Made by a program: the position numbers and the translations under genes. Shown in pieces: positions 23,632 through 31,466 of a DNA stretch of 42,140 nucleotides. Positions within the stretch are counted from its first letter, which is position 1, and each line of letters starts with the position of its first letter. Below the pieces are notes generated by a model that was not told the DNA's origin, ran no database searches, and saw only the letters and a list, made by a program, of their open reading frames with translations. Location: positions 1 through 42,140 of the forward strand of contig CALUXE010000009.1 in assembly GCA_944324675.1 (NCBI GenBank), read 5' to 3'. The DNA comes from an uncultured Elusimicrobiales bacterium. Its GTDB lineage: Bacteria; Elusimicrobiota; Elusimicrobia; Elusimicrobiales; Elusimicrobiaceae.

Positions 23632-24738
23632 ATGTACAGATTTTTAGTATCGTTTTTATTTGTTTTATTTTTTGCGCCTTTAAACGCGCAGCATATGGTA
23701 AAGTATGTGACGTTTTATCCCGTACCCTACGGGAGCCATCAGAATCTTAACGTGACGGATACCGCTGTAATAAGCGGACGGGACGGTGGGGAAAGCGTTA
23801 TAGCCGGTACCCTTTCGGTCCCGTCGTCGCCGTTATTGGAAGGCAGCGTTTTATTGAATGTGCAAAGCGGAACCCAGCTTTCCATAAACTCCGCCATTCG
23901 ATCGGGCAATATAGATACCGCTACGACTTATGGCGAGGCGTATATGACGGGGACGGATATTTCCTTAAATAATTTCGACGAAGCGATAAAGGACGTCTAT
24001 GCGGCAGATACGGCAAATGTTAATTCTTCCGTGATATATGACGATAATACCTTGTCCAAATTGCTTGATTGCGGCGATGGAGAACCTTCTTGGAAAGCCC
24101 TGCGGCTTAAAGGCAGCGAGGAATGCAAATATTATTTGACCTGCGGCGGCAGCGGCAACAGCGGCTGCGAAGAAGCGCCGGATTTATCTCAGTGTGAGTT
24201 CGGGCCGTGGATAATTATGGATAGTAACGATAAGTCTGATACTTGCGGCAATTCGCCGAAACAAGGCTGCATACAGATTTCCCGCTGCGGCGCCTCCGAC
24301 AGACCGTGCTCCAAAATAAGAGAAGCGGTTTTTACCCAAGTACCCACGACGTTTAACTGCGGTATGGGGCAAAGTTTAAGCCAATATTGCTATGACAACA
24401 GCGCAAAATGCACGGAGCAAAGCGTAAGTTCCATTTGCCGTCAGCATGATGGCCCTAAGACTATGATAATAGACGGATCTTATACCCCAGTTGAGTATTG
24501 TTCTTTTTCCAATAAAGACGAACCGATGTACTGGTGTCGGGAAAATCCTTCCAGAAAAGGATGTTTGAGTTATTCTTCCTCCGATTCTTCTATGGCGTAT
24601 TCGGCTTGCTCTCAGTCTTATCATTTTAGCGGCGCCGCCTCTTATTGTATAGACGCAACCGTTAACATAATCGGTTATGTTTGCCAAGACGTGGAAGACA
24701 CTTCTACAATGTACTACAGAGTGTGCAACGTCATTTAA
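23632..24738 (+). CDS. Exported cysteine-rich protein of unknown function
   Basis: I do not recognise this 368-residue protein. A clear signal peptide (about 1-20, MYRFLVSFLFVLFFAPLNAQ) is followed directly by HMVKYVTFYPVPYGSHQ, which looks like the start of a defined N-terminal domain. Residues about 21-145 are Cys-free, Ser/Thr/Val-rich and strand-like. From about 148 to the end there are 20 cysteines, an even number, in motifs such as CKYYLTCGGSGNSGC and CSKIRE, suggesting a disulfide-bonded extracellular module. It could be a surface adhesin or fibre tip component. It stands alone: structured non-coding DNA before it, terminator hairpins after it. No strong ribosome-binding site is visible before the ATG. 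Confidence 0.8.
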   Translation: MYRFLVSFLFVLFFAPLNAQHMVKYVTFYPVPYGSHQNLNVTDTAVISGRDGGESVIAGTLSVPSSPLLEGSVLLNVQSGTQLSINSAIRSGNIDTATTYGEAYMTGTDISLNNFDEAIKDVYAADTANVNSSVIYDDNTLSKLLDCGDGEPSWKALRLKGSEECKYYLTCGGSGNSGCEEAPDLSQCEFGPWIIMDSNDKSDTCGNSPKQGCIQISRCGASDRPCSKIREAVFTQVPTTFNCGMGQSLSQYCYDNSAKCTEQSVSSICRQHDGPKTMIIDGSYTPVEYCSFSNKDEPMYWCRENPSRKGCLSYSSSDSSMAYSACSQSYHFSGAASYCIDATVNIIGYVCQDVEDTSTMYYRVCNVI

Positions 24739-24745
24739 GCCTCGG

Positions 24746-24807
24746 TTTTAGCTTAATAAAGGCCTTGGGAAATTTTATTCGAGGCCTTTGTTATTAAAGG
24801 CTAAAAG
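24746..24807. terminator. Long imperfect hairpin after the Cys-rich gene
   Basis: TTTTAGC...TTAATAAAGGCCT pairs with AGGCCTTTGTTATTAA...GCTAAAA. The core AAAGGCCT/AGGCCTTT is perfect; CTTTTT follows. It probably acts on the + strand transcript. Confidence 0.65.
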
Positions 24808-24829
24808 CTTTTTAAACAATAAGTTCCCA

Positions 24830-24854
24830 ATTCCTCTTATAGAGGAATATTTTT
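24830..24854 (+). terminator. Second terminator-like hairpin
   Basis: ATTCCTCT (24830-24837) and AGAGGAAT (24841-24848) with a 3-base loop, then ATTTTT. Confidence 0.65.
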
Positions 24855-24887
24855 ATTTGCTGGAAAAATTTGTGCAATTTCCAAATT

Positions 24888-24915
24888 AAAAACCCGCTTT
24901 AGCAAGCGGGTTTTT
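24888..24915. terminator. Bidirectional terminator before hydG end
   Basis: AACCCGCTT (24891-24899) and AAGCGGGTT (24904-24912), flanked by A5 on the left and T5 on the right, so it can stop transcripts from both sides, including hydG on the minus strand. Confidence 0.9.
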
Positions 24916-24935
24916 ATGTTGATACGTTTGATATT

Positions 24936-26303
24936 TTAGAAGTAAATATCTCTTTCTCCCCGCGCCACTTTTTCAAGATTGGCTTTGGTTTGGGCCGCTC
25001 TGGAAGGGGGGAGGTCCTTCATCATTTTATCTATCAGCGCCAAGCCCTTAGCCTTTAAATCGGGCGAGGCGAAATCGTATAGATATTCGGCGAAGGTAAA
25101 CATAGCGTTGGGCAGACAGTGAGCTTTTATCAACCCCGGTTTGGCCAGGTCCATAAAGTCTTTGCCGACGCGCCCCAGCCTATAACAGCCCGTACAGAAA
25201 GAGGGGATATAGCCGTGGTCGACGATATCGGATATTACGGCTTCCAAAGGTCTATGGTCGCCGCGTGTAAATTGCTCGTCGGCATTATCGTCCTCGTAGC
25301 CGCCAGGGTTGGTTTTGCTGCCGCCAGATATTTGGGATATCCCCAGTTCAAAAGCGGCGCGGCGCATTTGCGCGGTTTCGCGCGTGCTGAGTATTATGCC
25401 TGTATATGGTACGGCTATTCTCAGGACGGCGATAATCTTTTTAAAGTCTTCGTCGCTTACGGCGTAAGGCGGATTTTCGCTTAACGGAGAGCCGCAGGCG
25501 GGTTCTATCCTGGGTACCGAAATGGTATGAGGCCCGATGCCGAATTTGTTTTCCAAATCTTTGATGTGTTGGAGCATGGCCAATACTTCAAATTTATAGT
25601 CGTAAAGGCCGAGTAATGCGCCTATACCGACGTCGTTTAAGCCGGCTTGCAAAGCTCTGTGCATGCCCATAAGGCGGAACTCGTAATCGGCTTTTTTGCC
25701 GGCTATGTGCATTTTGCGGTAAGTGTCTTTATGATAGGTTTCCTGGAATAGCTGGAAGGTGCCTATATTATGTTTTTTTAGTTCCTTAAATTCTTCCAAG
25801 GTCAAGGGCGCAATATTGACGTTTACGCGCCTTATGTTGTTTTTGCCTTCTCTTACAGAGTAAATGGAATCTATGGAATCGAATACGTATTTAAGGCCTG
25901 CGCCGGTATAAGATTCGCCTGCGACCATAAGTATCCTTTTGTGGCCTTGTTTGAGCAGCGCCGAAGTTTCGTGTTTAACTTCGTCTTGGTTTAAAGCCTT
26001 CCTGTGCAGTTCTTTGTTGGAGGCCCTAAACGCGCAGTAGAGGCACTCGTTAAAGCAGACGTTTGAAATATATAAAGGGGCGAAAAGGACCAATCTGTTT
26101 CCGTAAATTTCCGTTTTGATATACTTTGCGGTTTTGTATAATTCTTCCAGCAAATCTTTGTCGGTAAGGTTAAGCAGGGCCGCGGCTTGCTCGAAGGAAA
26201 TGCCTTTAAGTTCGCGCGCCTGTGTAAGAATGTCTAAAATCTGTTGCTTGTCAGCTTTTTGGGTTTTAGATAAATTGTCAAAAATTTCATTTTCTTTTAT
26301 CAT
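24936..26303 (-). CDS. hydG: [FeFe]-hydrogenase maturase HydG
   Basis: Radical SAM tyrosine lyase that makes the CO and cyanide ligands of the hydrogenase H-cluster in the cytoplasm. The protein is 455 residues: SAM cluster motif in SNVCFNECLYCAFR (Cys83, Cys87, Cys90), the TIM-barrel region with GESYTGAGLKYVF, and the C-terminal auxiliary-cluster site SFCTGCYRLGRVGKDFM (Cys370, Cys373) that separates HydG from its relative ThiH. I chose ATG 26303 rather than TTG 26318: minus-strand TACAAT lies 6 bases before it, the same arrangement as at the sulfatase-like gene, and there is no ribosome-binding site. hydE is 4 kb away; hydF and hydrogenase subunits are not in the window. Confidence 0.95.
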   Translation of the reverse strand: MIKENEIFDNLSKTQKADKQQILDILTQARELKGISFEQAAALLNLTDKDLLEELYKTAKYIKTEIYGNRLVLFAPLYISNVCFNECLYCAFRASNKELHRKALNQDEVKHETSALLKQGHKRILMVAGESYTGAGLKYVFDSIDSIYSVREGKNNIRRVNVNIAPLTLEEFKELKKHNIGTFQLFQETYHKDTYRKMHIAGKKADYEFRLMGMHRALQAGLNDVGIGALLGLYDYKFEVLAMLQHIKDLENKFGIGPHTISVPRIEPACGSPLSENPPYAVSDEDFKKIIAVLRIAVPYTGIILSTRETAQMRRAAFELGISQISGGSKTNPGGYEDDNADEQFTRGDHRPLEAVISDIVDHGYIPSFCTGCYRLGRVGKDFMDLAKPGLIKAHCLPNAMFTFAEYLYDFASPDLKAKGLALIDKMMKDLPPSRAAQTKANLEKVARGERDIYF

Positions 26304-26309
26304 ACTTAT

Positions 26310-26315
26310 ATTGTA
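26310..26315 (-). promoter_or_regulatory. -10 box placed for leaderless hydG
   Basis: Minus-strand TACAAT, 6 bases before the ATG; the following bases ATAAGTATG match those at the sulfatase-like gene (10950-10958). No clear -35. Confidence 0.45.
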
Positions 26316-26367
26316 CAACTTTAAAGCGGTTAGGATATATTAAGCCTGCTTCTTATTGCCCTACGAT

Positions 26368-26396
26368 AAAAACCCGCCTGTTAAGGCGGGTTTTTT
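26368..26396. terminator. Bidirectional terminator between hydG and OMP gene
   Basis: AACCCGCCT (26371-26379) and AGGCGGGTT (26384-26392), A-run on one side and T6 on the other. On the minus strand it ends the outer-membrane protein gene. Confidence 0.88.
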
Positions 26397-26410
26397 AATA
26401 AGATCCGTTT

Positions 26411-27283
26411 TTACTTTGCGGCCAGGAACATATGGCTGAAGGAAAAACTTACTCCTACATATAAATTTTCGCCACGCGGGCCAACGTATTTGCCTTGGGC
26501 CGTATAATAATTGATAAAGGGCGCAACCGAAAGATTTTTTAGCACCAAAACATCAAGTCTTGCGTCCAATTCCAAGGAATAGTCCAAGTCGGTAGTCTGT
26601 TTTTCGCTTTCGTGGCAATAGTCCCTGAAGGTCCCGCTGAATTTAGCTTTTACCCCTTCCCTGATGTCGTATTCAAGCCCGATGCCGGCTTCATAACCGT
26701 ATTTTGTAGATTCTTGGGGATAAGTAAAATCGTATTCCATAAAGCCGGAGGCGAATAGAGTTTTAAGATATTTCCCTTCAAACAATTTCGCGCCGGCGCT
26801 GCCTCTTAACACTTTTTTGAGGGGGGAATCCGCGCTGGAGTTAAACTCGGTATCGTAAGCGAGCGAAACGAAAGGTCCGGCCTCAACCCCGCCCAAGAAA
26901 TTTTTTACGTTCCAAAGCCTTAAAGTGTAATCGGAGGAAAGCAAAATTCTGTCTGCGTTTTCGGTGGTAAGTTTTTCTCCTTGTACAGGCTTAATCGTGT
27001 TCTTGCCGTATTCCATAAACAAGGCGTTTGACCACAGATAATTTTTGCCGAAATAATCGCCCGCTAAATGCAGGCGTCCTTGAATGAGCCTTTGCGAGTC
27101 CGAATTTAATTTGGCGTTTGGGAAATCTTCATATTCCTGCGCGTGTTTAACTTCTGTTGAGCTTAAATCCAAAGCCAAGGATTTAAGTTCCACCTGCCAA
27201 CCGGTTTTCTTGTCTTGCTGGGCGTAAGAATTAAGAGCGGCCATTGCCGATAGAGCCAGCGCGATAAACAATTTTTTGTACAT
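26411..27283 (-). CDS. Exported outer-membrane beta-barrel-like protein
   Basis: A 290-residue exported protein. A signal peptide (about 1-21, MYKKLFIALALSAMAALNSYAQ) is followed by alternating polar and aromatic stretches typical of transmembrane beta strands (for example FLGGVEAGPFVSLAYDT and ENLYVGVSFSFSH). It ends MFLAAK, so the classic C-terminal Phe is not at the last position. There is no recognisable catalytic or binding motif. An AGGAGA site lies 7 bases before the ATG. It may be a small outer-membrane porin-like or structural protein; the family is not identified. It is read as a single gene bounded by terminators at 26368-26396 and 27348-27371. Confidence 0.75.
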   Translation of the reverse strand: MYKKLFIALALSAMAALNSYAQQDKKTGWQVELKSLALDLSSTEVKHAQEYEDFPNAKLNSDSQRLIQGRLHLAGDYFGKNYLWSNALFMEYGKNTIKPVQGEKLTTENADRILLSSDYTLRLWNVKNFLGGVEAGPFVSLAYDTEFNSSADSPLKKVLRGSAGAKLFEGKYLKTLFASGFMEYDFTYPQESTKYGYEAGIGLEYDIREGVKAKFSGTFRDYCHESEKQTTDLDYSLELDARLDVLVLKNLSVAPFINYYTAQGKYVGPRGENLYVGVSFSFSHMFLAAK

Positions 27284-27347
27284 TTATTTCTCCTATGTTT
27301 CAAATATTTATAAGTTTAAAAATCCGCGTTTTACGACGGCTAAATAA

Positions 27348-27371
27348 AACCCGCCTAATAAAGGGCGGACT
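27348..27371 (-). terminator. Terminator of mscL
   Basis: Minus strand AGTCCGCC/GGCGGGTT with two wobble pairs and an 8-base loop, then TTTAT. Confidence 0.75.
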
Positions 27372-27377
27372 TTAATG

Positions 27378-27845
27378 TTATTTAATTTCCGAAGTGCAGT
27401 TCGGGCACCTTACGGCATTAATATTGATTGTGGATTTGCAGAAGGGGCATTCTTTTGTGTTTGGCGCGGCTGGCGCGGGCGCGCTTCTTAATTTGCTAAT
27501 TATTTTAACAAGCATAAATACCGCCCAAGCGGTTATTAAAAAGCTGATGGTATTGTTTATAAAAGAGCCTAAATTTAAAATTACCGCCCCCGCGTTTTGA
27601 GCCGCTTCCACCGAAGGGTAAGGCCCTGCCGTATCCGCCCCGTTTTTGAGCGTGAAAAACAGTCCGCTGAAATTTATTTTGCTTAGCAGCAGACTTATGG
27701 GCGGCATTATCAAATCCTTTACTATCGAGTTTACCACCCCGTTAAACGCGGCGCCCAAAATAACACCTACCGCCATATCCACCATATTCCCTTTTACGGC
27801 GAAATTTTTGAAGTCTGTAAAAATACTTTTTATATATGCCGTCAT
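27378..27845 (-). CDS. mscL: Large-conductance mechanosensitive channel with zinc ribbon
   Basis: Inner-membrane channel that opens under membrane tension to release solutes during osmotic downshock. The protein is 155 residues. The MscL core (1-about 118) has NFAVKGNMVDMAVGVILGAAFN as helix 1 and VILNLGSFINNTISFLITAWAVFMLVK as helix 2. In place of the usual amphipathic C-terminal helix it ends in an Ala/Pro linker (SAPAPAAPNTK) and a compact zinc ribbon, CPFC-x10-CPNC, at about 133-151. AAGGAGG lies 6 bases before the ATG. Related MscL-zinc ribbon proteins exist elsewhere to my knowledge; the role of the ribbon is unclear. Confidence 0.95.
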   Translation of the reverse strand: MTAYIKSIFTDFKNFAVKGNMVDMAVGVILGAAFNGVVNSIVKDLIMPPISLLLSKINFSGLFFTLKNGADTAGPYPSVEAAQNAGAVILNLGSFINNTISFLITAWAVFMLVKIISKLRSAPAPAAPNTKECPFCKSTININAVRCPNCTSEIK

Positions 27846-27865
27846 ATTTATCCTCCTTTAATTAA

Positions 27866-27895
27866 AACACCCCTTTGAAAAGGGGTGTTTTTTTT
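27866..27895. terminator. Terminator between lon and mscL
   Basis: AACACCCCTTT pairs with AAAGGGGTGTT; T8 follows on the + strand and TTTTAATT on the minus strand. It separates lon from mscL on the minus strand. Confidence 0.85.
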
Positions 27896-27914
27896 GTTGC
27901 CTATATTTTAGCAA

Positions 27915-30254
27915 TTATAATTTGCCGAATACCACTTTTATCACTTCTTCCATTCTGGTAACGGGGATAAGTTTAAGTTCTTTTCTTATTTGCTCCGGTA
28001 TTTCGGAAACATCCTTCTCGTTTTCCTTGGGATAGAGAATGGTTTTGATATTCTCTCTGTAAGCGGCGAGGAATTTTTCCTTTATCCCGCCTACCGGCAA
28101 TACGCGCCCCGTTATCGTGATTTCGCCCGTCATCGCTATGCCTTTCTTTACCGGTTTATCGGTAATTACGCTGAGCAGGGCGGTGCATATCGCGGTGCCG
28201 GCCGAGGGCCCGTCTTTGGGGACGGCGCCTTCGGGGAAGTGCAGGTGAAAGTCCGTCTTGTCGAAGTTAAACTTCTTGCCGTAGCCTTTGCTTCTTATGA
28301 AGCTTAAAGCCGCGCGGACGCTTTCTTTCATCACGTCGCCGAGTTTGCCCGTAAGTATCAGCTGGCCTTTGCCGTGAAAGGAAGTGGCCTCTATTGCCAA
28401 AGTTTCGCCCCCGACGGAAGTCCAAGCCAAGCCCGTGGCTATGCCGATGCCGTTTTCCTCCGCGAAAGTATTGGAATATCTTGGGATACCCAAGAACTTG
28501 TGCAGATTCTTGGAGGTGACTTTTATCGGCTTTTTATTCTCCAGATATTGCTTTGCGGCTTTGCGGCATATCGTGCCGATTTCACGCTCAAAATTGCGTA
28601 CGCCGCCTTCGCGGACATACTCGCGCATAATAAGATCAAGCGCGGGCACTTCTATTTTAAGGCTCCCTTCCGGCAGACCGTGCTCTTTCATCTGCCTGGG
28701 CAGGAGGTACCTTTGCGCTATTTCCCGTTTTTCGTAATGGGTATAGCCGGAGAATTCTATAATTTCCAAGCGGTCTCTTAAGGTTACCGGTATGGAGCTT
28801 AAAGAGTTTGCGGTAGTTATGAACATTACTTTGGATACGTCAAAGGGAACATCAAGATAATGGTCCACAAAGTCTTTGTTCTGTTCCGGGTCCAAAAGTT
28901 CCAGCAGGGCCGCCGCGGGATCGCCGCGCCAATCGGAACCCATTTTGTCTATTTCGTCTAGCAAAAATACGGGGTTATTGCTTTTTACTTTGCTTATACC
29001 CTGTATTATTCTGCCCGGCATGGAGCCGATATAGGTGCGTCTGTGTCCGCGGATTTCGCTTTCGTCGCGCACGCCGCCTAAAGACATTCTTACAAATTTC
29101 CGCCCTATGGCCTGTGCTATGGATTTGGCGATGGAAGTCTTGCCCGTTCCCGGAGGCCCTACAAAGCAGAGTACGGGGCCCTTGAGGCTTTTGGTCAGCT
29201 GTCTTACGGCTAAATATTCCAAAATTCTCTCTTTGACTTTTTCAAGCCCGTAATGGTCTTTATCCAAGAGTTCTTTGGCTTTGTTTATGTCTAAAATATC
29301 CTCGGTCGATATAGCCCAGGGCATATTTACCAGCCAGTCCAAAAAAGTTCTCGATACGGTCGATTCAGGCGAGAACGGCGCCATTTTTGAAAGTCGCTCA
29401 ATTTCCTTTTCCGCCACTTCGGCCGCGTATTTTGGCAGATTGTTCTTCTTTATTTTGGCTTTAAGGTCATCAATATCCTTTTGGAAGTCGTCTTTTTGGC
29501 GAAGCTCCTTTTGGATAGCTTTCATCTGCTCGTTAAGATAATATTCCTTTTGGGATTTTTCTATTTGGCTTCTTACTTTGGAATGTATTTTTTCTTCCAA
29601 AGTGATGATTTCCACCTCGCTGGCGAGCAGTTTCAACAATTTTTCCAGTCTGGGTTTTACGGCTACGGTTTCCAAGATGTCTTGCCTGTCCTGAGTTTTG
29701 ACTATAATGTTGGAGGCGATGGTATCGGCCAGTTTTGAAGGTTCCTCAATTTGTCTTAAAAAGGATACGCCCTCAATTGCGATGCGTCTTGTAACCATTG
29801 CGTATTCTTCAAATTGGTCGAGCGTTTGGCGCATAAGGGCTTTAAGCTCGGCGTCGGGCTGGGTATTATCGACGGGATACTCTACATTGGCGTACCAGCA
29901 TTTTGCGACGGGATTAAACTGCAAGTCGTTAATTTTTGCGCGCGCTATGCCTTGCAGAAACACTTTCATGCTGCCGTCGGGCATTTTAAGCGACTGCGTA
30001 ATCTCCGCCAATACGCCGAATTTGTAAATATCGTCGGCGGTCGGCTCGTCTATTTCTGCCGCTTTTTGTGATACGGCTATGATATATTTCCCGCTGGTAC
30101 CCAAGGCCAATTCTATGGCCATTACGGATTTTTGTCTGTCCACCGATATCGGCAGCGACATTCCGGGAAACATTACCACGTCTCTTATCGCTATCGCGGG
30201 CAAATTAGCCGGATAGGAAGATGTTTCGTTTTTTATGTCGTCTATTATGTTCAT
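27915..30254 (-). CDS. lon: ATP-dependent protease Lon
   Basis: Cytoplasmic AAA+ serine protease that degrades misfolded and regulatory proteins. The protein is 779 residues, typical for LonA: N-terminal substrate domain ([17 protein letters not shown]), coiled-coil linker ([21 protein letters not shown]), AAA+ module with Walker [12 protein letters not shown] and Walker [12 protein letters not shown], the sensor/arginine region, and the protease domain with DGPSAGTA (Ser684) and GGIKEKFL (Lys727), the catalytic dyad. A promoter TTGTTT-17 bases-TATAAT is present upstream on the minus strand, giving a leader of about 65 bases. I see no heat-shock operator. Confidence 0.97.
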   Translation of the reverse strand: MNIIDDIKNETSSYPANLPAIAIRDVVMFPGMSLPISVDRQKSVMAIELALGTSGKYIIAVSQKAAEIDEPTADDIYKFGVLAEITQSLKMPDGSMKVFLQGIARAKINDLQFNPVAKCWYANVEYPVDNTQPDAELKALMRQTLDQFEEYAMVTRRIAIEGVSFLRQIEEPSKLADTIASNIIVKTQDRQDILETVAVKPRLEKLLKLLASEVEIITLEEKIHSKVRSQIEKSQKEYYLNEQMKAIQKELRQKDDFQKDIDDLKAKIKKNNLPKYAAEVAEKEIERLSKMAPFSPESTVSRTFLDWLVNMPWAISTEDILDINKAKELLDKDHYGLEKVKERILEYLAVRQLTKSLKGPVLCFVGPPGTGKTSIAKSIAQAIGRKFVRMSLGGVRDESEIRGHRRTYIGSMPGRIIQGISKVKSNNPVFLLDEIDKMGSDWRGDPAAALLELLDPEQNKDFVDHYLDVPFDVSKVMFITTANSLSSIPVTLRDRLEIIEFSGYTHYEKREIAQRYLLPRQMKEHGLPEGSLKIEVPALDLIMREYVREGGVRNFEREIGTICRKAAKQYLENKKPIKVTSKNLHKFLGIPRYSNTFAEENGIGIATGLAWTSVGGETLAIEATSFHGKGQLILTGKLGDVMKESVRAALSFIRSKGYGKKFNFDKTDFHLHFPEGAVPKDGPSAGTAICTALLSVITDKPVKKGIAMTGEITITGRVLPVGGIKEKFLAAYRENIKTILYPKENEKDVSEIPEQIRKELKLIPVTRMEEVIKVVFGKL

Positions 30255-30325
30255 ATTTCGGTTTTACCCCGTAAAACTTGCAAATCTGTATATGCGGGCT
30301 TAATTCTGTCTAAAGCCGCAATATT

Positions 30326-30354
30326 ATTATATCCAATTTTAGCAAATAAAACAA
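30326..30354 (-). promoter_or_regulatory. Promoter of lon
   Basis: Minus-strand TTGTTT (30354-30349), a 17-base spacer and a perfect TATAAT (30331-30326). Predicted start near 30319, about 65 bases before the lon ATG. The intervening leader has no clear Shine-Dalgarno site; a GGGGT stretch about 12 bases before the ATG is the nearest candidate. Confidence 0.65.
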
Positions 30355-30418
30355 GAGGTTGCTAATTATAAATCGGGAAACAAGAGATATTTTTAGGCGG
30401 AAGCTATAGGCGGATAAA

Positions 30419-30427
30419 TGGTAAAAT
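30419..30427 (+). promoter_or_regulatory. Extended -10 placed for leaderless hydE
   Basis: TGG-TAAAAT (30419-30427) ends 7 bases before ATG 30435, with only ATATAAA between. No ribosome-binding site and no clear -35. Confidence 0.5.
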
Positions 30428-30434
30428 ATATAAA

Positions 30435-31466
30435 ATGAAACCAATTGAAAAGGCCATAAAAACGCACGCTTTGACAAAGGGTGAGATAATAACCCTTTTA
30501 AACATACAAGACGCTTCTTTATTATATGAAGCGGCCGACCGCGTTCGGCGTGAAAGCGTCGGCGACGGCGTGCATTTAAGGGGGCTTATAGAGATTTCCA
30601 CCGTCTGTAAGCAGAACTGTCTTTATTGCGGGCTTCGGCGCGATAATAAAAAGATATTTCGCAGCCGTATGACACCAAAGGAAATAATAAACCACGCGCA
30701 AGCCGCCGCCAAGGCGGGATATATGACGATAGTCTTGCAAGGCGGGGAGGAAGACGGTTTCGGCGCGGATAAGATGGCGGGCGTCATAAAGGGAATAAAG
30801 CGTTTGGGCTTGGCCGTTACCTTAAGTTTGGGCGAAAAGAGTTTTGAGGAATATTCCCTCTACCGCCAAGCTGGCGCCGACAGATATTTGTTAAGAATAG
30901 AAACTACCGACAAAACCCTATACGAAAAACTGGATCCGGGCATGAGTTTTGAAAACCGCCTTCGCTGTCTTAAGGATTTGGGGCGCTTGGGCTATGAAGT
31001 CGGCTCGGGCTTTATGGTCGGGCTTCCCGGCCAAAGCGTTGATAGTATTGCCGACGATATCTTATTTTTGAAAGCCCTTCCCGCGCATATGGCGGGGATA
31101 GGGCCTTTTATCGCCAACCCCGATACTCCGCTGGCAAACTGCGGCAAAGATAATTTCGATTTGTCTTTAAAGGCGATGGCCGTAATAAGGCTTTTGATGC
31201 CTAATATCAACATACCCGCCACTACCGCTATGGAAACTTTAAGGCCCGACGGCCGTTTTACGGCGTTAAAGAGCGGCGCTAATGTAATAATGCCGAACGT
31301 CGGCGGCGATATGAGCGAGTATTATCGTCTATACCCCGGCAAAGCGAAAGCGGGCGAAGTAAAAGAATATAGGGCGGAATTGGAAAAGAAACTTAAAGCC
31401 ATCGGCCGTTTCATAGACGAAGGGCCCGGCATAAGCAAGGCCTATATAGCGGAGGATAAAAAATGA
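30435..31466 (+). CDS. hydE: [FeFe]-hydrogenase maturase HydE
   Basis: Radical SAM enzyme that acts with HydG and HydF to build the two-iron part of the hydrogenase H-cluster. The protein is 343 residues: ISTVCKQNCLYCGLRRDN with Cys58, Cys62 and Cys65 binding the SAM cluster, then IVLQGGEEDGFG, LSLGEKSFEEYSLYRQAGADRYLLRIET and the GSGFMVGLPGQ segment, all as in HydE and its relative PylB. PylB is less likely because HydG is also present. Its stop overlaps the rimO start (ATGA). The mRNA is probably leaderless. The placement of hydE with rimO, another Fe-S radical SAM gene, is unusual. Confidence 0.93.
   Translation: MKPIEKAIKTHALTKGEIITLLNIQDASLLYEAADRVRRESVGDGVHLRGLIEISTVCKQNCLYCGLRRDNKKIFRSRMTPKEIINHAQAAAKAGYMTIVLQGGEEDGFGADKMAGVIKGIKRLGLAVTLSLGEKSFEEYSLYRQAGADRYLLRIETTDKTLYEKLDPGMSFENRLRCLKDLGRLGYEVGSGFMVGLPGQSVDSIADDILFLKALPAHMAGIGPFIANPDTPLANCGKDNFDLSLKAMAVIRLLMPNINIPATTAMETLRPDGRFTALKSGANVIMPNVGGDMSEYYRLYPGKAKAGEVKEYRAELEKKLKAIGRFIDEGPGISKAYIAEDKK

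Noticed and set aside
30255-30434. CIRCE or other heat-shock operator in front of lon
   Set aside because: No TTAGCACTC-N9-GAGTGCTAA-like inverted repeat; a standard TTGTTT-17-TATAAT promoter suffices.
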